Below, one piece after another: positions 63,494-64,000 of a stretch of 64,000 nt of DNA. The notes beneath the pieces were generated by a model. That model worked only from the letters and a program-made list of their open reading frames with translations. It was not told the DNA's origin and did not search any database. Every line of letters begins with the position of its first letter. The first letter of the stretch is position 1. A program made the translations under genes and the position numbers. The DNA comes from Sipunculus nudus (taxonomy: Eukaryota > Annelida > Sipuncula > Golfingiida > Sipunculidae): assembly GCA_026874595.1 (NCBI GenBank), contig CM049315.1, positions 75,342,401 through 75,406,400 on the forward strand, read 5' to 3'.

Positions 63494-64000
63494 TCAGCCG
63501 GAGAAGCTTCGGCTGTAAGTGCTTAATGACAGAATGCAATTGTACAACCGGGAGCCAACAACCTGAATAAACTCAGCGCCAGTATGGGCAGAAGCCTGCC
63601 AGAAGGCGTGGAGAGTGAGCGTGTCCGGAGAAACGGCTAGCAAGCTAGTGACAGCCTGCAAGTCGTTAACCATACTGGCCGCACGCCGGCCGAGCCCCTC
63701 CAGAACCGACAGGTGACGATCGGAAAACGGGACAGAGGATGGTAATAAAGACTGACCGTCCGCAAACGGCTGAGCCAGGCCGGACACAAGGCGCAGCGGA
63801 GCAGACTGAACATCCGGGCGCTCAGGAGAAGGGAGCAAGCGAACGAACAGGTAGCCTGGAACCCAGGGGAATTCCCGAGGGTACCGGGGGACCAAGGTGT
63901 AACCGAACCCGGCGGAAGCGATCCCCAGTAGAGCGAGAACCCGAGACCACCGCGTGGGGCCCACGCAAGAGATCCCCCATGTGGTCTGTAATTCCAGACA
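63494..64000 (-). pseudogene. gag C-terminal part, DIRS-type element (partial)
   Basis: GLAQPFADGQSLLPSSVPFS, DRHLSVLEGLGRRAASMVND, LQAVTSLLAVSP. This resembles the C-terminal gag region of DIRS-like elements, with a serine/leucine-rich helix before the pol start. Open to the window edge; identity rests mostly on position. Confidence 0.55.

Larger units (their letters stand above)
60758..64000 (-). mobile_element. DIRS-type tyrosine-recombinase retrotransposon (decayed, runs off window)
   Basis: GC-rich block in an otherwise AT-rich window, coding on the - strand (same sense as OFD1). In order from the right: end of gag, RT, RNase H with GWG...HIN and a typical DIRS-like tail, the linker, and the C-terminal box of a tyrosine recombinase, then an inverted repeat. 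Frameshifts and two internal deletions show it is dead. Its 5' end is beyond 64000. Open frames on the + strand in this block are antisense shadows. Confidence 0.88.

Noticed and set aside
1-64000. A linked multi-gene defence or metabolic system
   Set aside because: Apart from two conserved single genes (Nup96 part of NUP98, and OFD1) all coding traces belong to retroelements; nothing suggests genes acting together.

Overview
The window is animal nuclear DNA: AT-rich, intron-rich and densely packed with interspersed repeats. Two conserved protein genes lie tail to tail. On the + strand are the last 14 coding exons of a NUP98-NUP96 gene (Nup96 part, stop at 13154-13156). On the - strand are 13 exons of an OFD1 (oral-facial-digital syndrome 1 / centriole and basal-body protein) homologue (stop at 38726-38728, most upstream visible exon 59972-60017). 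Exon joins are supported by GT/AG sites and a continuous reading phase throughout. No species can be named from sequence alone. The repeat types (ACGGACGG-tailed repeats, GACCTTGACCTTTGACC repeats, GGTGGCGCCACC satellites, DIRS and Gmr1-like elements) fit a marine invertebrate, most likely a lophotrochozoan such as a bivalve; that is inference.

Layout. 1-14.9 kb: 3' part of NUP98-NUP96, with short repeats in its introns and probable 3' UTR. 15.0-38.7 kb: the interval between the two convergent genes, almost all repeats. It holds a complete but decayed LTR retrotransposon (16100-25749, - strand) with two LTRs and a matching 6-bp target duplication. Its domain order is gag (SCAN-like)-protease-integrase-RT-RNase H, i.e. 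Gmr1-like rather than standard Ty3/gypsy. A 2.6-kb repeat has landed inside its RNase H domain. Then follow a ~340-bp repeat series, a ~137-bp series carrying nuclear-receptor-like half sites, and a ~275-bp satellite of about eight copies (31.8-34.0 kb). 38.7-60.0 kb: OFD1. Its introns contain a 5'-truncated LINE, a short hAT-type element with its 8-9-bp target duplication, a tRNA-like SINE and two long copies of the same repeat that split the RNase H. 60.1-64 kb: still upstream in OFD1, a 31/32-bp minisatellite, then a GC-rich, decayed DIRS-type (tyrosine recombinase) retrotransposon on the - strand that runs off the window.

No cooperating gene system is visible. The Nup96 product belongs to the nuclear pore Y complex and OFD1 to centrioles and cilia; their adjacency is not evidence of shared function. 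The more unusual content is in the mobile DNA: the integrase-before-RT element, the nested insertion that exposes both ends of a repeat family, and a tandem array that copies a 5' splice site inside a NUP98 intron.
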